Part shown: positions 42,502 to 51,761 of the stretch, piece after piece
How positions within the stretch are numbered: the stretch's first letter is position 1
Layout of the letters: each line of letters starts with the position of its first letter
Notes under the pieces: generated by a model
Seen by the model: only the letters and a program-made list of their open reading frames with translations
Database searches by the model: none
What the model was told of the DNA's origin: nothing
Program-made: the position numbers and the translations under genes
Origin: Bdellovibrionales bacterium RIFOXYC1_FULL_37_79
Lineage (GTDB): Bacteria > Bdellovibrionota > Bacteriovoracia > Bacteriovoracales > Bacteriovoracaceae
Reading direction: 5' to 3'
NCBI GenBank assembly: GCA_001770015.1
Contig: MEQB01000011.1
Span: 62,001 to 126,000, forward strand
DNA length: 64,000 nt

Positions 42502-43626
42502 CTACTCATTATCAAAATAATCAATTTGGTTTTCTTTTTTTTCGTTAAACTTTTCAATAGCAAGTTCAATCAATTTATTTAATAGTTCACTATTGGTTAC
42601 ACCGGAAGCCTCCCACAGTTTGGGATACATGCTTATAGGAGTGAATCCAGGAAAAGTATTTACTTCATTTAAAAAAATTTCACCGGAAATTTTATCTAAG
42701 AAAAAATCGACTCGTGCTAGTCCGAAGCATTCTAAAGATTTAAAGGCCAAAGTTGCATAATTTTGAAATTTTTTCAGTTGATCTGAAGTGATATTAGGAG
42801 CCGGAATTAAAAGTTCAGCACCATTTTCATCTATATATTTTGCTTCATAATTATAAAATTCTCCTTGAGGTATTATCTCTCCTACAATACTGGCTGCTGG
42901 ATCGTTATTGCCCAAAATTGCACATTCAATTTCTCTGGCATCAATGGCTTTCTCAATTAAAATTTTAGTGTCAAATTGAAAAGACTTTTTAAGTTTTATT
43001 AATGCTTCATCACGATTTTTAATTTTTTCTACACCTACAGAGGAACCCAGATTGGCGGGTTTTACAAAGTAAGGATAGCCAAATTTTTTCTCAGCTTCGT
43101 CTATCATTTTATTTGAATTAATCTTGAATTCATTTCTTTTGTAGCAAAGATAAGGGACAATTGGAATTCCTGCATCTCGCATAATTCTTTTGGCCATATC
43201 TTTATCCATACATAGTGCAGAACCAAGTACTCCGGACCCAACAAAGGGGACATTTGATAATTCTAATAAGCCTTGAATAGTTCCGTCTTCACCATTTGGG
43301 CCATGTAATACAGGGATGATTATGTCCACTTGATTATTCAAGGTTGAATTTAGCTTTAAGGAAATTAAATTTTTATTTTCAGAATCGTAAGGAAGTAAAC
43401 TTACTTGTTCCCCTGTTTTATTTAAACTCACCAGTTTGGGATTACTACTTCCAGCTAATTGTTTTGATTCATCAGGAAGAAGCCATTTACCCCTTTTATC
43501 AATTCCAATAAGGGTTACATCGAATTTAGTTTTATCCAGAGCTCTATAAATAGATGTGGCCGAGATAATACTGACCTCATGCTCAACCGATTTTCCACCA
43601 AATAAAATTACGACTCTTTTTTTCAT
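42502..43626 (-). CDS. ddl: D-alanine--D-alanine ligase
   Basis: ATP-grasp enzyme joining two D-Ala for peptidoglycan precursors, 374 residues. The ATG at 43626 (AAAGGA ahead) is chosen; the frame runs 69 bases further upstream. N-terminal VVILFGGKSVEHEVSIISA, then VLHGPNGEDGTIQGLLE, KPANLGSSVGVEKI, REIECAILGN and the metal-binding end FLNEVNTFPGFTPISMYPKLWEASG are all intact. The Tyr of the substrate loop appears in FYNYEAKYIDENGAELLIPA. The gene stands alone among accessory genes rather than in a cell-wall cluster, so it may be a second copy. Confidence 0.93.
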   Translation of the reverse strand: MKKRVVILFGGKSVEHEVSIISATSIYRALDKTKFDVTLIGIDKRGKWLLPDESKQLAGSSNPKLVSLNKTGEQVSLLPYDSENKNLISLKLNSTLNNQVDIIIPVLHGPNGEDGTIQGLLELSNVPFVGSGVLGSALCMDKDMAKRIMRDAGIPIVPYLCYKRNEFKINSNKMIDEAEKKFGYPYFVKPANLGSSVGVEKIKNRDEALIKLKKSFQFDTKILIEKAIDAREIECAILGNNDPAASIVGEIIPQGEFYNYEAKYIDENGAELLIPAPNITSDQLKKFQNYATLAFKSLECFGLARVDFFLDKISGEIFLNEVNTFPGFTPISMYPKLWEASGVTNSELLNKLIELAIEKFNEKKENQIDYFDNE

Positions 43627-43729
43627 AATATTTCCTTTGACTTTTGTATTAATCATAAATTTTATAATCAGTTTTTTTAAATGGGTACCATTCAATACGC
43701 TTTAACTGACAGATACGATCTATATAGCA

Positions 43730-44062
43730 TTAAAATTCGTTTCTACAGCGACAAGTATCCAAAACCATAAATCTATACCTGTTTCCTTCAGATTTGTATG
43801 TGCTTACAACATCGCCATTATTGTCGAGTATTGCGTAGGGACCCATTAAAGCTGATGATGAAGTTGAGGAACTTGACATTGCCCAACCATTTCTTATGCA
43901 AAAGTTATCCGAAGCAAAAGGATACTCTGTTTCTGTCAAATCATCCTCAGTAACAACTTTGTATTCTATTCCATCTATTACAATCTGTGGATTATAAAAC
44001 GTAAATGAAAATACTTTCAGACTTAAAAAAATAAAAATTAGTAATAAAAATTTGTTGTTCAT
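43730..44062 (-). CDS. small secreted protein
   Basis: 110 residues. Signal peptide about 1-20 (NNKFLLLIFIFLSLKVFSF), then a compact domain with three Cys near CIRNGW and CRCRNEF and a Ser-rich stretch (WAMSSSSTSSSALMGPYA). AAGGA precedes the ATG. No family recognised; the cysteines suggest a disulfide-stabilised periplasmic or secreted protein. Confidence 0.65.
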   Translation of the reverse strand: MNNKFLLLIFIFLSLKVFSFTFYNPQIVIDGIEYKVVTEDDLTETEYPFASDNFCIRNGWAMSSSSTSSSALMGPYAILDNNGDVVSTYKSEGNRYRFMVLDTCRCRNEF

Positions 44063-44274
44063 TGTATTCCTTCTTTAAATTAACCATTCTTTTCTAGCGT
44101 AAATTGTACTTATTTTCTTTTTGCATTGTCGACAGATTTTAAGTTATGAAAAACAAGCGCATTTATGAGTATAAAATTAAATACCTAAAAATAAGTAATT
44201 GATTGACCTTAACTCCGTAAAATAATATTCATGTTAGTATGGGGAGGGCAGGGATAATGATACGATTATGAAAT

Positions 44275-44694
44275 CTAAGCAGATAGTTTAAATGTCGTGT
44301 TAAAGGCCTCAGCAATTCTAATCAAAGTCTGGGCGGTAGGATTTGATTTTCTGGGGTATTCAAGTTTTTGATAGGTTTGGAGTTTTATTTTAAGCAAGTC
44401 AGCCGCCTTTTGTTGGGAAATATGTATGGCCTTCCTCGCTTCTCTGATCATTAATGGAATGGCAATTTCAGGACTGGGAGTAATCCAGAAATAATTTTTT
44501 CCCTTGTGATCAATAGTTTTTGGTAGTGGCCATTTGGGGTCGTTGGCTTCCTCCAAGTATAAATCAAGAGCAAAAACGGCATTTTTCTTGGCTTTGAGGA
44601 GCGTTGATCCACTGGAAAAGCAACCCTTCAGATCAGGAAAGACCACGCTATAACCGTTGTCATCTTTTTTTATTTTGGCTTTATATTTAATCAT
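44275..44694 (-). CDS. hicB: HicB-type antitoxin
   Basis: 139 residues. N-terminal HicB fold (MIKYKAKIKKDDNGYSVVFPDLKGCFSSGSTLLKAKKNA) that blocks the toxin, followed by a C-terminal Xre-type HTH (ISQQKAADLLKIKLQTYQKLEYPRKSNPTAQTLIRIAEAF) that should bind the promoter. Length and order match HTH-containing HicB antitoxins. It follows hicA by 14 bases. Confidence 0.9.
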   Translation of the reverse strand: MIKYKAKIKKDDNGYSVVFPDLKGCFSSGSTLLKAKKNAVFALDLYLEEANDPKWPLPKTIDHKGKNYFWITPSPEIAIPLMIREARKAIHISQQKAADLLKIKLQTYQKLEYPRKSNPTAQTLIRIAEAFNTTFKLSA

Positions 44695-44708
44695 ATCTAT
44701 CTCTCAAT

Positions 44709-44891
44709 TTAATTTAATAATTTTACGCCAGATTGTTTTTCTATCTCTCGAATAATCCCAGTCTCAAGATCTTTTCCTCCGTGATCAGGGATAATGACGA
44801 TACCTTTGCCCATTTTTTTAAATTTTTTGTGAGAATCAAATCCAGCCTCTAGTAATTTCCTTATAATTTCTCTAGCGTTTCGATTTTCCAC
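44709..44891 (-). CDS. hicA: HicA-type mRNA interferase toxin
   Basis: 60 residues with the double-stranded RNA-binding-like HicA fold: REIIRKLLEAGFDSHKKFKKMGKG with the catalytic His at 21, then IVIIPDHGGKDLETGIIREIEKQSG. Cuts mRNA when free of HicB. Starts at GTG, which weakens translation relative to the antitoxin's ATG. Transcribed first, from the promoter at 44907-44935. Confidence 0.88.
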   Translation of the reverse strand: MENRNAREIIRKLLEAGFDSHKKFKKMGKGIVIIPDHGGKDLETGIIREIEKQSGVKLLN

Positions 44892-44906
44892 AAATTGTTA
44901 CCCCCC

Positions 44907-44950
44907 ATTATACAGCAAAAAAGCTGTGTGCGCAACAGCATATATACTGT
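44907..44950 (-). promoter_or_regulatory. hicAB promoter with two tandem operators
   Basis: TTGCGC (44930-44935, minus) and a perfect TATAAT (44907-44912) are spaced by 17 bases. Two palindromes of the form ACAG-N8-CTGT lie at 44912-44927 (inside the spacer) and 44935-44950 (just upstream of the -35), 23 bases apart centre to centre. These are the likely HicB binding sites for autoregulation. Confidence 0.7.
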
Positions 44951-45050
44951 ACCTGCAATCGAATTTATAAAACAACCCTTTGTTGAATTATCAACTTCAT
45001 CATTGAATAAGAATTTTCGAGGTTTTTGTTAATTATGAAAAATCATCTAC

Positions 45051-45785
45051 TTAATTTATCAATTCTATAAAACTGGAAATTGTATATTGAGGAAGAATAT
45101 TAGTTGAGTTAGAAATGTTTTTTAAATTATACCAAATGGTCGACATCCCAACTTGCTCTGCCCCAAGTACATCTGCTTCCAATTTATCTCCAATCATTAA
45201 AGTATTTTGAGCGGAGCAATTCATTTTTTCGAGTGCATAATGGAAAATCTCAGGTCTTGGTTTTTTGATTTGTTGGTAATAGCTGAAAGTATAATCATCA
45301 ATAAAGGGATGGAGTCCGGCGGTTTCAAAAAACTCAATCATGATTTCGTCAGGTAAATATGTGTTTGAGATCACGCCTATTTTTAATCCCCTTTCCTTGA
45401 TTATAGCTAAAACATCTTTGGTGCAATCTTCCGTCCAAATATAAGGGTGGTATTCTTTAATAAAAAGTTTTTGGCAAAAGTGAGCTTCTGGTTGTGTAAG
45501 AAATATTCCATATTTTCTTAAAAACAAATTCATGTGATCTTCGATTGGGTATTCATATGTACCTTGAGATCTTGTTTTCATTAATTCATCAAATAAAGGC
45601 CAATATTCATTTTTAAGCGTTTGGAGATCACCACTGAAATGATGTTTGTTTTTTAGATAAGTTAGCATATAGGAGAGGCCTATTTCGTCTTTAACTTCAT
45701 TACTTAATGTTTTGTGAAAATGAAGTAGTGTTCCTCCCATATCGAAAAAAACGACCTTCAAATTTTCTATTTTATTAAGAAGCAT
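45051..45785 (-). CDS. HAD-superfamily hydrolase
   Basis: 244 residues of HAD subfamily IA. Motif I is VVFFDMGGTLLHF: the nucleophile Asp is present, but the usual second Asp (DxDGT) is Gly. Motif II is IGVISNTY, Lys in KKPRPEIFHYAL, and motif III/IV is LMIGDKLEADVLGAEQVGM. The missing Asp normally acts as acid/base, so activity may be altered, as in other DxGGT members. AAAGGA precedes the ATG. Substrate unknown. Confidence 0.82.
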   Translation of the reverse strand: MLLNKIENLKVVFFDMGGTLLHFHKTLSNEVKDEIGLSYMLTYLKNKHHFSGDLQTLKNEYWPLFDELMKTRSQGTYEYPIEDHMNLFLRKYGIFLTQPEAHFCQKLFIKEYHPYIWTEDCTKDVLAIIKERGLKIGVISNTYLPDEIMIEFFETAGLHPFIDDYTFSYYQQIKKPRPEIFHYALEKMNCSAQNTLMIGDKLEADVLGAEQVGMSTIWYNLKNISNSTNILPQYTISSFIELIN

Positions 45786-45977
45786 TTAAACGATCCTTTG
45801 TATTACAATTCTATTGATTTTAAATCATAGAAATAGGTGAATCAATGAGGGTAAGGGACTCTACGGGAATTAAGTCAAAAAAACAGATGTATATAGCTGA
45901 TATCAAAGGTGTTTTTAACTTCGTCAATTATTTTACTAATTTCCGTATTTTTTGGGCCAATATTTTACGAAATATGG

Positions 45978-45983
45978 TATAAT
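45978..45983 (+). promoter_or_regulatory. extended -10 promoter of the second AAA_14 gene
   Basis: TGGTATAAT (45975-45983) is an extended -10 element with a perfect core, 31 bases before the ATG at 46014. Just upstream, ATATTT and AAATAT face each other across 4 bases (45960-45975), a possible operator. Confidence 0.55.
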
Positions 45984-46013
45984 TATGTAACAATATGAAT
46001 TTAAAGGATAAAT

Positions 46014-47354
46014 ATGTTTAGAAAAAATATGGACCAATTAATAAAATGGGCCGATGAAAAGAGCAGAAAACCGCTAGTTTTAATGGGGGCCAGGCAGGTT
46101 GGAAAATCTTATCTCGTTTCTGAGTTTGGTGAGCAACATTTTAAAAAGATGCATGCTTTTAATTTTGAAAAAGATAAAAGACTGCACCCACTCTTTTTGA
46201 GTGTTAAGGAGCCGGGTAAAATAATCAGGCAACTATCTCAACTCTACGGCAGTCCCATCGATGAGACAAAAGATCTTATTTTTTTTGATGAGATTCAAGC
46301 CTGTCCCGAGGCAATAACCTCCCTCAAATATTTTGCAGAAGATTTACCACACGCCTTTATTTGTGCAGCAGGTTCTTTACTGGGCCTCTCTCTTGGGGAG
46401 AGTTCGTTTCCGGTTGGTAAGGTTAACTTTTTAAAAATCTTCCCCTTGGATTTTCAAGAATACATGCAAGCTTTTGAGCAAAAAAATCTTTTTGATGAAT
46501 ATATTTTAAATCCCAACCAAGGCCTGCATGAGATAATTTGGCCATACCTTATTGACTATTTAATCACTGGCGGACTGCCTGAGATTGTTAAAAATTTTGT
46601 GCAAATGAACAAGGAGAATAGAAATGACAGGTATGAAAAGGTACGTGAGCTACAAGAAGTTTTAATACTAGGATATTTGGCAGACATGGCCAAGCATTGC
46701 GGGAAAGAAAATGCGATGTTTTTGGAACGCATATGGCGAAACGCCGCCGAACAAGTTGGACAAGAAAAGGCCAGTAAATATAAGTTTAAAAATATTTTTC
46801 CAGGCAAGCGTGGTTATGAGGATTTTATGAATCCGATTGATTGGCTAAAAAAAGCAGGTATTCTTTATCAAACACCTCTCATCGATAGCGTAAAAATACC
46901 ACTGTCAATCCAAAAGAAGGAAAATGCTTTCAAGCTTTTTGTTTTTGATATAGGTATTATGAATGCGCTGGCCGGATTGTCCCACCAGCATCTTTTGGAT
47001 TATAACTTCAGTCATAAAGGTTTTATTGCAGAAAATTTTGTTTTGCAAGAGATGATGAGTACTCTTTTTCCAAATAGGCCGGTTTATACCTATAAAAGCT
47101 CCCAATCAGAAATTGAATTTATCGTTGAATATAATGGAGTTGTATTACCGATAGAAGTTAAAGCTGGATTTAACCTTAAAGCGAAAAGTTTATCTACTTT
47201 CATTCAACAACATAAACCCAAAAATGCACTTCGCGTAAGTCGTAAAACTTTAATTTATCCTGATGATTTGAAAAGAGATATTATTATTCATGATTGGCCA
47301 CTATTTTTAATTTCTCAGGCCATTTCAAAAATAGCACTACCAATCCGCAGATAA
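46014..47354 (+). CDS. second AAA_14 / DUF4143 ATPase
   Basis: 446 residues. Walker A LMGARQVGKSYLVSEFG (about 23-39), Walker B LIFFDEIQACPEAITSLKYF, sensor FICAAGSLLGLSL, a DUF4143 winged-helix region and a nuclease-like end QSEIEFIVEYNGVVLPIEVKAG. Same family as the minus-strand gene at 41-42 kb but only distantly similar in length and sequence, so it is not a recent duplicate. AAAGGA lies before the ATG. Role unknown. Confidence 0.85.
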   Translation: MFRKNMDQLIKWADEKSRKPLVLMGARQVGKSYLVSEFGEQHFKKMHAFNFEKDKRLHPLFLSVKEPGKIIRQLSQLYGSPIDETKDLIFFDEIQACPEAITSLKYFAEDLPHAFICAAGSLLGLSLGESSFPVGKVNFLKIFPLDFQEYMQAFEQKNLFDEYILNPNQGLHEIIWPYLIDYLITGGLPEIVKNFVQMNKENRNDRYEKVRELQEVLILGYLADMAKHCGKENAMFLERIWRNAAEQVGQEKASKYKFKNIFPGKRGYEDFMNPIDWLKKAGILYQTPLIDSVKIPLSIQKKENAFKLFVFDIGIMNALAGLSHQHLLDYNFSHKGFIAENFVLQEMMSTLFPNRPVYTYKSSQSEIEFIVEYNGVVLPIEVKAGFNLKAKSLSTFIQQHKPKNALRVSRKTLIYPDDLKRDIIIHDWPLFLISQAISKIALPIRR

Positions 47355-47385
47355 CGAGAACCTGGAGTGCGGGCCACTGACAGTT

Positions 47386-47877
47386 CTAGTTATTAATGGC
47401 CTCTAATACTTTATTGACTGATTCTTCAATAGAATTATTTGTATTATCAATTTTCTTTGATTTCATTTCATCATACAAGTTTGAATGAATAATACTATTT
47501 AGAAAATTTTCATCTTCTATACCTCGTTTGCGAAGCCTTTTTTTTAATTCTTCCTCCGAGCACGTTATAGTTATTATTACTAATTTATAATCAAGATCCT
47601 TAAGTTTGCTGAGATATCTACTGAACACCTCTTCTTTGTCAATTACCAAACTAAATATGACATTTTGATAAGCTGAATTATTCAGATAGTTGCAAAGAAG
47701 GTATGTAATATTATTTTCTATCATCCTCATATTTTCATCAGTAAAGCAAATAGGATTCATCATCCAGCACCAGTCAGCATCAAGCCAAATGCTTTTATCC
47801 ATTTTTTTATAGAGAATTTTGCATATGGTTGATTTACCTACACCCATATTGCCATTTATTATAATCAGTTTTTTCAT
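47386..47877 (-). CDS. P-loop nucleotide kinase-like protein
   Basis: 163 residues. Walker A IINGNMGVGKSTICKIL at the N-terminus and an acidic substrate motif WLDADWCWMMNP about 20 residues later, then LVIITITCSEEELKKRLRKRG, where the Arg-rich lid closes on ATP. It looks like the AAA_33/shikimate-kinase-like group that includes small-molecule and antibiotic phosphotransferases. Substrate unknown. The ribosome site is weak. Confidence 0.75.
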   Translation of the reverse strand: MKKLIIINGNMGVGKSTICKILYKKMDKSIWLDADWCWMMNPICFTDENMRMIENNITYLLCNYLNNSAYQNVIFSLVIDKEEVFSRYLSKLKDLDYKLVIITITCSEEELKKRLRKRGIEDENFLNSIIHSNLYDEMKSKKIDNTNNSIEESVNKVLEAINN

Positions 47878-47982
47878 TTAAATTATGTATCCTTTGAGGT
47901 CACAATTCGTGACCTCAAGGTAAACGCCGTTATGTGCTCTGAACTTTTGGAAAGTGTAGTAATAGGCAGATCATTTTGCATG

Positions 47983-48207
47983 TTAGGCAACTTTATTTGA
48001 ATGTACTTCTTTGGCCTTTTTTAGTCTATATTCCAACTCTTCAATAATTAAATCAACATCACATTTTCCATCTTTTTCTGAATTCTCTAAAAGTTGAGTG
48101 AAAAGATATATTAATGAATTATGTTCTTTGGCCGGGTTAATTTCGCTGTTACAAATTTTTTCTAATTCTTCCAGAATAAGTCCGATTTCCGTTAATTTGT
48201 GCCTCAT
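47983..48207 (-). CDS. small helical protein
   Basis: 74 residues, all helical and acidic (ELEKICNSEINPAKEHNSLIYLFTQLLENSEKD), no membrane part. GAGGGG precedes the ATG. It sits 43 bases after the next upstream gene on the same strand and may share its promoter. No family recognised. Confidence 0.5.
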   Translation of the reverse strand: MRHKLTEIGLILEELEKICNSEINPAKEHNSLIYLFTQLLENSEKDGKCDVDLIIEELEYRLKKAKEVHSNKVA

Positions 48208-48250
48208 AAACCCCTCTTGTTATTCTTATCGGCAAACTTGATTACTGGCC

Positions 48251-48754
48251 CTAGCCTCGATCTCTGAGTTTGATTAAATCATCTTTCAGTTTTCCCATCT
48301 CTTTTTGAAAATTTTTCTTGTTAAAATCATTTCCAATTATTAAATTTTTGCCGCTTGGATTTTTACGACGGTGCCCATCCACATCTTCAATTTGCTTTTT
48401 TTGTCTGTCATGTCTTCGCACCCAGTGCTCACCGATTGGACAAATTCTCCATGGGCTATATTCTTTTATTTGTTCAGTATCAAAAAAAGGAATTTTATAA
48501 ATATTCTTCCTGGGAATCAGACCACTAACCGTATCAATCCATTTCAAAAGATCAATCGCAGGATTTTGTAACTCATCTCTCAAAAGTAGTCTGACATCAT
48601 CAAGCCTTTTTTGCTCCAAGGCTACTTTGCTTTTTATAATGAGAGAATTGGAATATTTTTTTAAACCTTTTATAAAATAAAACTTGGTCTTATCTGACTT
48701 TTTAAAGCTGTTTGAAAGAACTGATTTGATCTTATTTTTTTTTGTTTTGATCAT
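48251..48754 (-). CDS. basic protein of unknown function
   Basis: 167 residues, strongly basic, with an N-terminal Lys-rich arm. A Cys/His-containing segment (WRICPIGEHWVRRHDRQKKQIEDVDGHRRKNPSGKN) has spacing that could bind a metal or nucleic acid. AGGATTT precedes the ATG, and a good promoter lies 40-68 bases upstream. Not recognised; location suggests an accessory gene. Confidence 0.5.
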   Translation of the reverse strand: MIKTKKNKIKSVLSNSFKKSDKTKFYFIKGLKKYSNSLIIKSKVALEQKRLDDVRLLLRDELQNPAIDLLKWIDTVSGLIPRKNIYKIPFFDTEQIKEYSPWRICPIGEHWVRRHDRQKKQIEDVDGHRRKNPSGKNLIIGNDFNKKNFQKEMGKLKDDLIKLRDRG

Positions 48755-48794
48755 AAATCCTAGACTAAAACATCAATGTACGTATGTAAGTAAA

Positions 48795-48822
48795 ATCTTA
48801 ACTAAAAACAAAAATGTGTCAA
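48795..48822 (-). promoter_or_regulatory. promoter of the 48.2-48.8 kb genes
   Basis: A perfect TTGACA (48817-48822, minus) is 16 bases from TAAGAT (48795-48800). The 343-base gap 48755-49097 otherwise shows nothing I can name. Confidence 0.5.
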
Positions 48823-49097
48823 TGCGATTTATCGACATTTAATCTGTATTTGATATTTAGGTTGCACCTCCTGTTTTTTAATAATTATTTATTGAAGGTC
48901 CCTGTTTTTTGGGGATAGTAAACATTTCCAGACTAAAAACTTCTGCTATTGCATATCTGGGTGGAATTATTGTTTTAATTTTTTAAATTAATTTCCTCGG
49001 TAACAGATATTTTGAATCAATTTTGGATCACGATAATGCGTCTGAGAGTAAAAAATTCCACTGTTTTTTTTGTCTTACTCTGATATATACTTATTCT

Positions 49098-49391
49098 ATG
49101 TGCGCTATTGGATTATTCCACATTTATATATTAGCGTGTCTATTGCTAATCACACCTTGTTATAGTGAGGTAATTAAGGATAGTGGTAAATGTGATTTTC
49201 TCAAGAAAGAGTTGAATAGACTGCAGTGGCTCCAGCACCATCATTTTAAACACATCAAGAGTGTTGAGAATGCCAAGGATATAAATGCTGGGAAAAAAAA
49301 TGACTGGTCCAGGGAACTTTATTATCAATTAGATCTGTTATATTTTCAACAAGAAATGATCAAAGATGAGATGTATAGGAATTGTAAGTGA
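49098..49391 (+). CDS. small exported protein upstream of the large orphan
   Basis: 97 residues if started at the ATG at 49098; the open frame continues upstream to a TTG. The N-terminus is a hydrophobic signal (FHIYILACLLLITPCYS), then a polar helical domain with Cys in GKCDFLKKELNRLQW and at the very end. There is no clear ribosome site. The stop codon overlaps the GTG of the next gene (GTGA at 49388-49391), which argues that it is real. Confidence 0.45.
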   Translation: MCAIGLFHIYILACLLLITPCYSEVIKDSGKCDFLKKELNRLQWLQHHHFKHIKSVENAKDINAGKKNDWSRELYYQLDLLYFQQEMIKDEMYRNCK

Positions 49392-51742
49392 TATATATAA
49401 TGCTGTTCCTTCTTCTGATGAATCCATTAGTATTGGCTGAAGACAATAAATCTTGCGAAAAAATAACCATTCCGGGTACCGGGTTGGGAATAAATGACAT
49501 TACTAACATTACTAACATAGAAAGATGTAATGAGTTGGCAGAAGATTTTCTTGAAGAGTATAGTGATGACAAAAAATTTTGCGTTGAGAAGATTAGAGAC
49601 AATGATGTCACTGACAATGAAGCCAATGAAGCAAAGCGCGTGACCTGGATTATGTCGAAGGACCTTGTGCGACAGTGCAAAGAGGATTTTTATAAGTTAA
49701 TTACGCCCGCAAATGTAGATTTTATGGAAACTCTTATAAATTCATTACACTCCGATCTTACGTTTGGAGAAGATAAACAAGATTATCCACGAGGTGTCAG
49801 ATTTGTTGCAGCAATAGCTTTTTGTGGGAAATTTCATTATTACAATTCAAACCAGACAACATCCCACGATCCAGGAGAAGATGACTGTAATTTAAACACC
49901 ATGGAAAACAAGTTAAGGATGGTTAAATCGGATATTTTACGAAATCGAACTGCAGTGAGAATCGCTGTCATGCTTGCTCTGGATAGTGTGAACTCTTTTA
50001 AATTTTCTCCAAAAGCGGATCTGGTAGAATTAAAGAAGATTCAGGAGTTTATTGACCGTATTGCTTTAATTGGTAACTTGGATAAAAAAATACACTCCGA
50101 AATCAATAAACTTTTACACCAAGGTAATTATGAAGAGTTTTTAAAAAACAATACCCAAAATTCTGTATTTCTCGAAAGAAGAACCAAGGGTTTTAGATTT
50201 GATATTACACGTTGTCCAGAAAAAGACATTAGTGCCCAGGCAACAAGACTGATTATTAACGGATTATGTTTTCATAAAGAACAGTTAAATAAGTTAGCAG
50301 ACTTAACCAAGGCAATTGAATGTGCAAAAAAATTTGGAGAAAAATATTTCCCCAACAATAGTTTTAATGCCAATAGAGTGGTCAACATTTTAGCAGAAAA
50401 AATGTCCACTGAGGACTTTTTTGAATATCTTAAAGTTGAAAATATTTTTACAGATAAATCCAAATACGCAGAAGATGTCTATAGCCACATGAATTATGTC
50501 GGCCATAGATTGAATATCCTTATGAAAGATCTTGATACAAAAGCAGCGGAATCCAGATACTCCAATAATAAGCTAAGTGGCTTTGTGACCCAAATGCCGG
50601 ATTCAGATGGAAATCATTTAATCGTGCTTGCCAATGAAAACTTTGAGTTGGTGAGTGCAAATTACGCAATAAAGGATGATAATAACGATAAATATCACTC
50701 AGGAAAAATTTTAGACGACAATGCATGGTCAAATAAGAAAATTGGAAATGGTTTGCATCATCCTAAATCGATAAGTAGTGATTCAATAATGGGAACTAAA
50801 ATAGCATTTAGAATCCCTTCGGATGATTTATTGATTGCTGGTGATAAAAATTATATTTTGAATTTCAAAAATAAAAATACTGGTGTCCCTAAACAGCTCC
50901 TGTTAACTTTTCCTCAAAAAGAAAATACAAAGGATAGCAATCTTGAAAAAAATATAATAAATAAATTAGCATCACAAAAATCACCACCGTATGAAGTTTT
51001 TAAAAGCGATGGTCATTTCAAAGGACTTTGGTTGGTAGGAAGTGGCATTCAACCCTGTCCCAATTATTTTGACGCAATTAAAGGACAGGGCTATCTTCCA
51101 TCCGGCGATGTCGCCACCGTCAATGTCGAAGATAAGCTGGTTGAACTTATAGAAAAAGACAACATTGATTACATGATAAAAAGCTCTCATGCTAATGGAT
51201 ATAATTTCGCCACCGGGGTTGCTTTTTCTTGTAAAAAAGTAAATTATAGAAAATTTATCAAGGATGACAAAGAGATGAATGTTCTATGTCAGCCTGATTC
51301 ATGCGATGAAGAAATAAATATTTCATATAAAAAATTTCTGACCTCCGTTAAGAAGAAAAAAACTCAAATGGTTGAAGCAAACTTATCATGTGGATCAGCC
51401 TCAAAAGCAGCTTTTGAAATTGCAATAGCCGGTAGCGATAAACTAATCGAAATTCCCACAAACCGGCCAGTACTTCTGTCTGCTGGCCGGTTTAATCCTA
51501 AAAACATAAATGATTTTGTAGAAACAGCTGTTTTAAGAATGTTTAACAATGAGTGGGATTATTCTAGCTTTTACGCTGATGCACAAAAGATTGACCCTGC
51601 AACTAAGAAACCTTATTGGAATGAATATAATCTCAATCTGCCCAACGATCATGCATGGATAGAAGATCTTAAAAAGAGAATTTATCAGATTGATAATGCA
51701 GGCGATTTATCCAAGCTTATAATACTCAAAGAGTTAAAGTGA
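49388..51742 (+). CDS. large secreted protein of unknown function
   Basis: 784 residues from GTG 49388 (or 780 from the ATG at 49400). Signal peptide about 1-17 (LFLLLMNPLVLAE). The mature protein is polar and mainly helical in its first half. The second half has FDAIKGQGYLPSGDVATVN, a Cys-containing GVAFSCKKVNYRKF and LCQPDSCDEEI. Several cysteines suit an extracytoplasmic location. No domain recognised. Coupled by overlap to the small exported protein before it. Confidence 0.6.
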   Translation: MIYIMLFLLLMNPLVLAEDNKSCEKITIPGTGLGINDITNITNIERCNELAEDFLEEYSDDKKFCVEKIRDNDVTDNEANEAKRVTWIMSKDLVRQCKEDFYKLITPANVDFMETLINSLHSDLTFGEDKQDYPRGVRFVAAIAFCGKFHYYNSNQTTSHDPGEDDCNLNTMENKLRMVKSDILRNRTAVRIAVMLALDSVNSFKFSPKADLVELKKIQEFIDRIALIGNLDKKIHSEINKLLHQGNYEEFLKNNTQNSVFLERRTKGFRFDITRCPEKDISAQATRLIINGLCFHKEQLNKLADLTKAIECAKKFGEKYFPNNSFNANRVVNILAEKMSTEDFFEYLKVENIFTDKSKYAEDVYSHMNYVGHRLNILMKDLDTKAAESRYSNNKLSGFVTQMPDSDGNHLIVLANENFELVSANYAIKDDNNDKYHSGKILDDNAWSNKKIGNGLHHPKSISSDSIMGTKIAFRIPSDDLLIAGDKNYILNFKNKNTGVPKQLLLTFPQKENTKDSNLEKNIINKLASQKSPPYEVFKSDGHFKGLWLVGSGIQPCPNYFDAIKGQGYLPSGDVATVNVEDKLVELIEKDNIDYMIKSSHANGYNFATGVAFSCKKVNYRKFIKDDKEMNVLCQPDSCDEEINISYKKFLTSVKKKKTQMVEANLSCGSASKAAFEIAIAGSDKLIEIPTNRPVLLSAGRFNPKNINDFVETAVLRMFNNEWDYSSFYADAQKIDPATKKPYWNEYNLNLPNDHAWIEDLKKRIYQIDNAGDLSKLIILKELK

Positions 51743-51761
51743 AGAAGTGAAGTGAAGTAGG

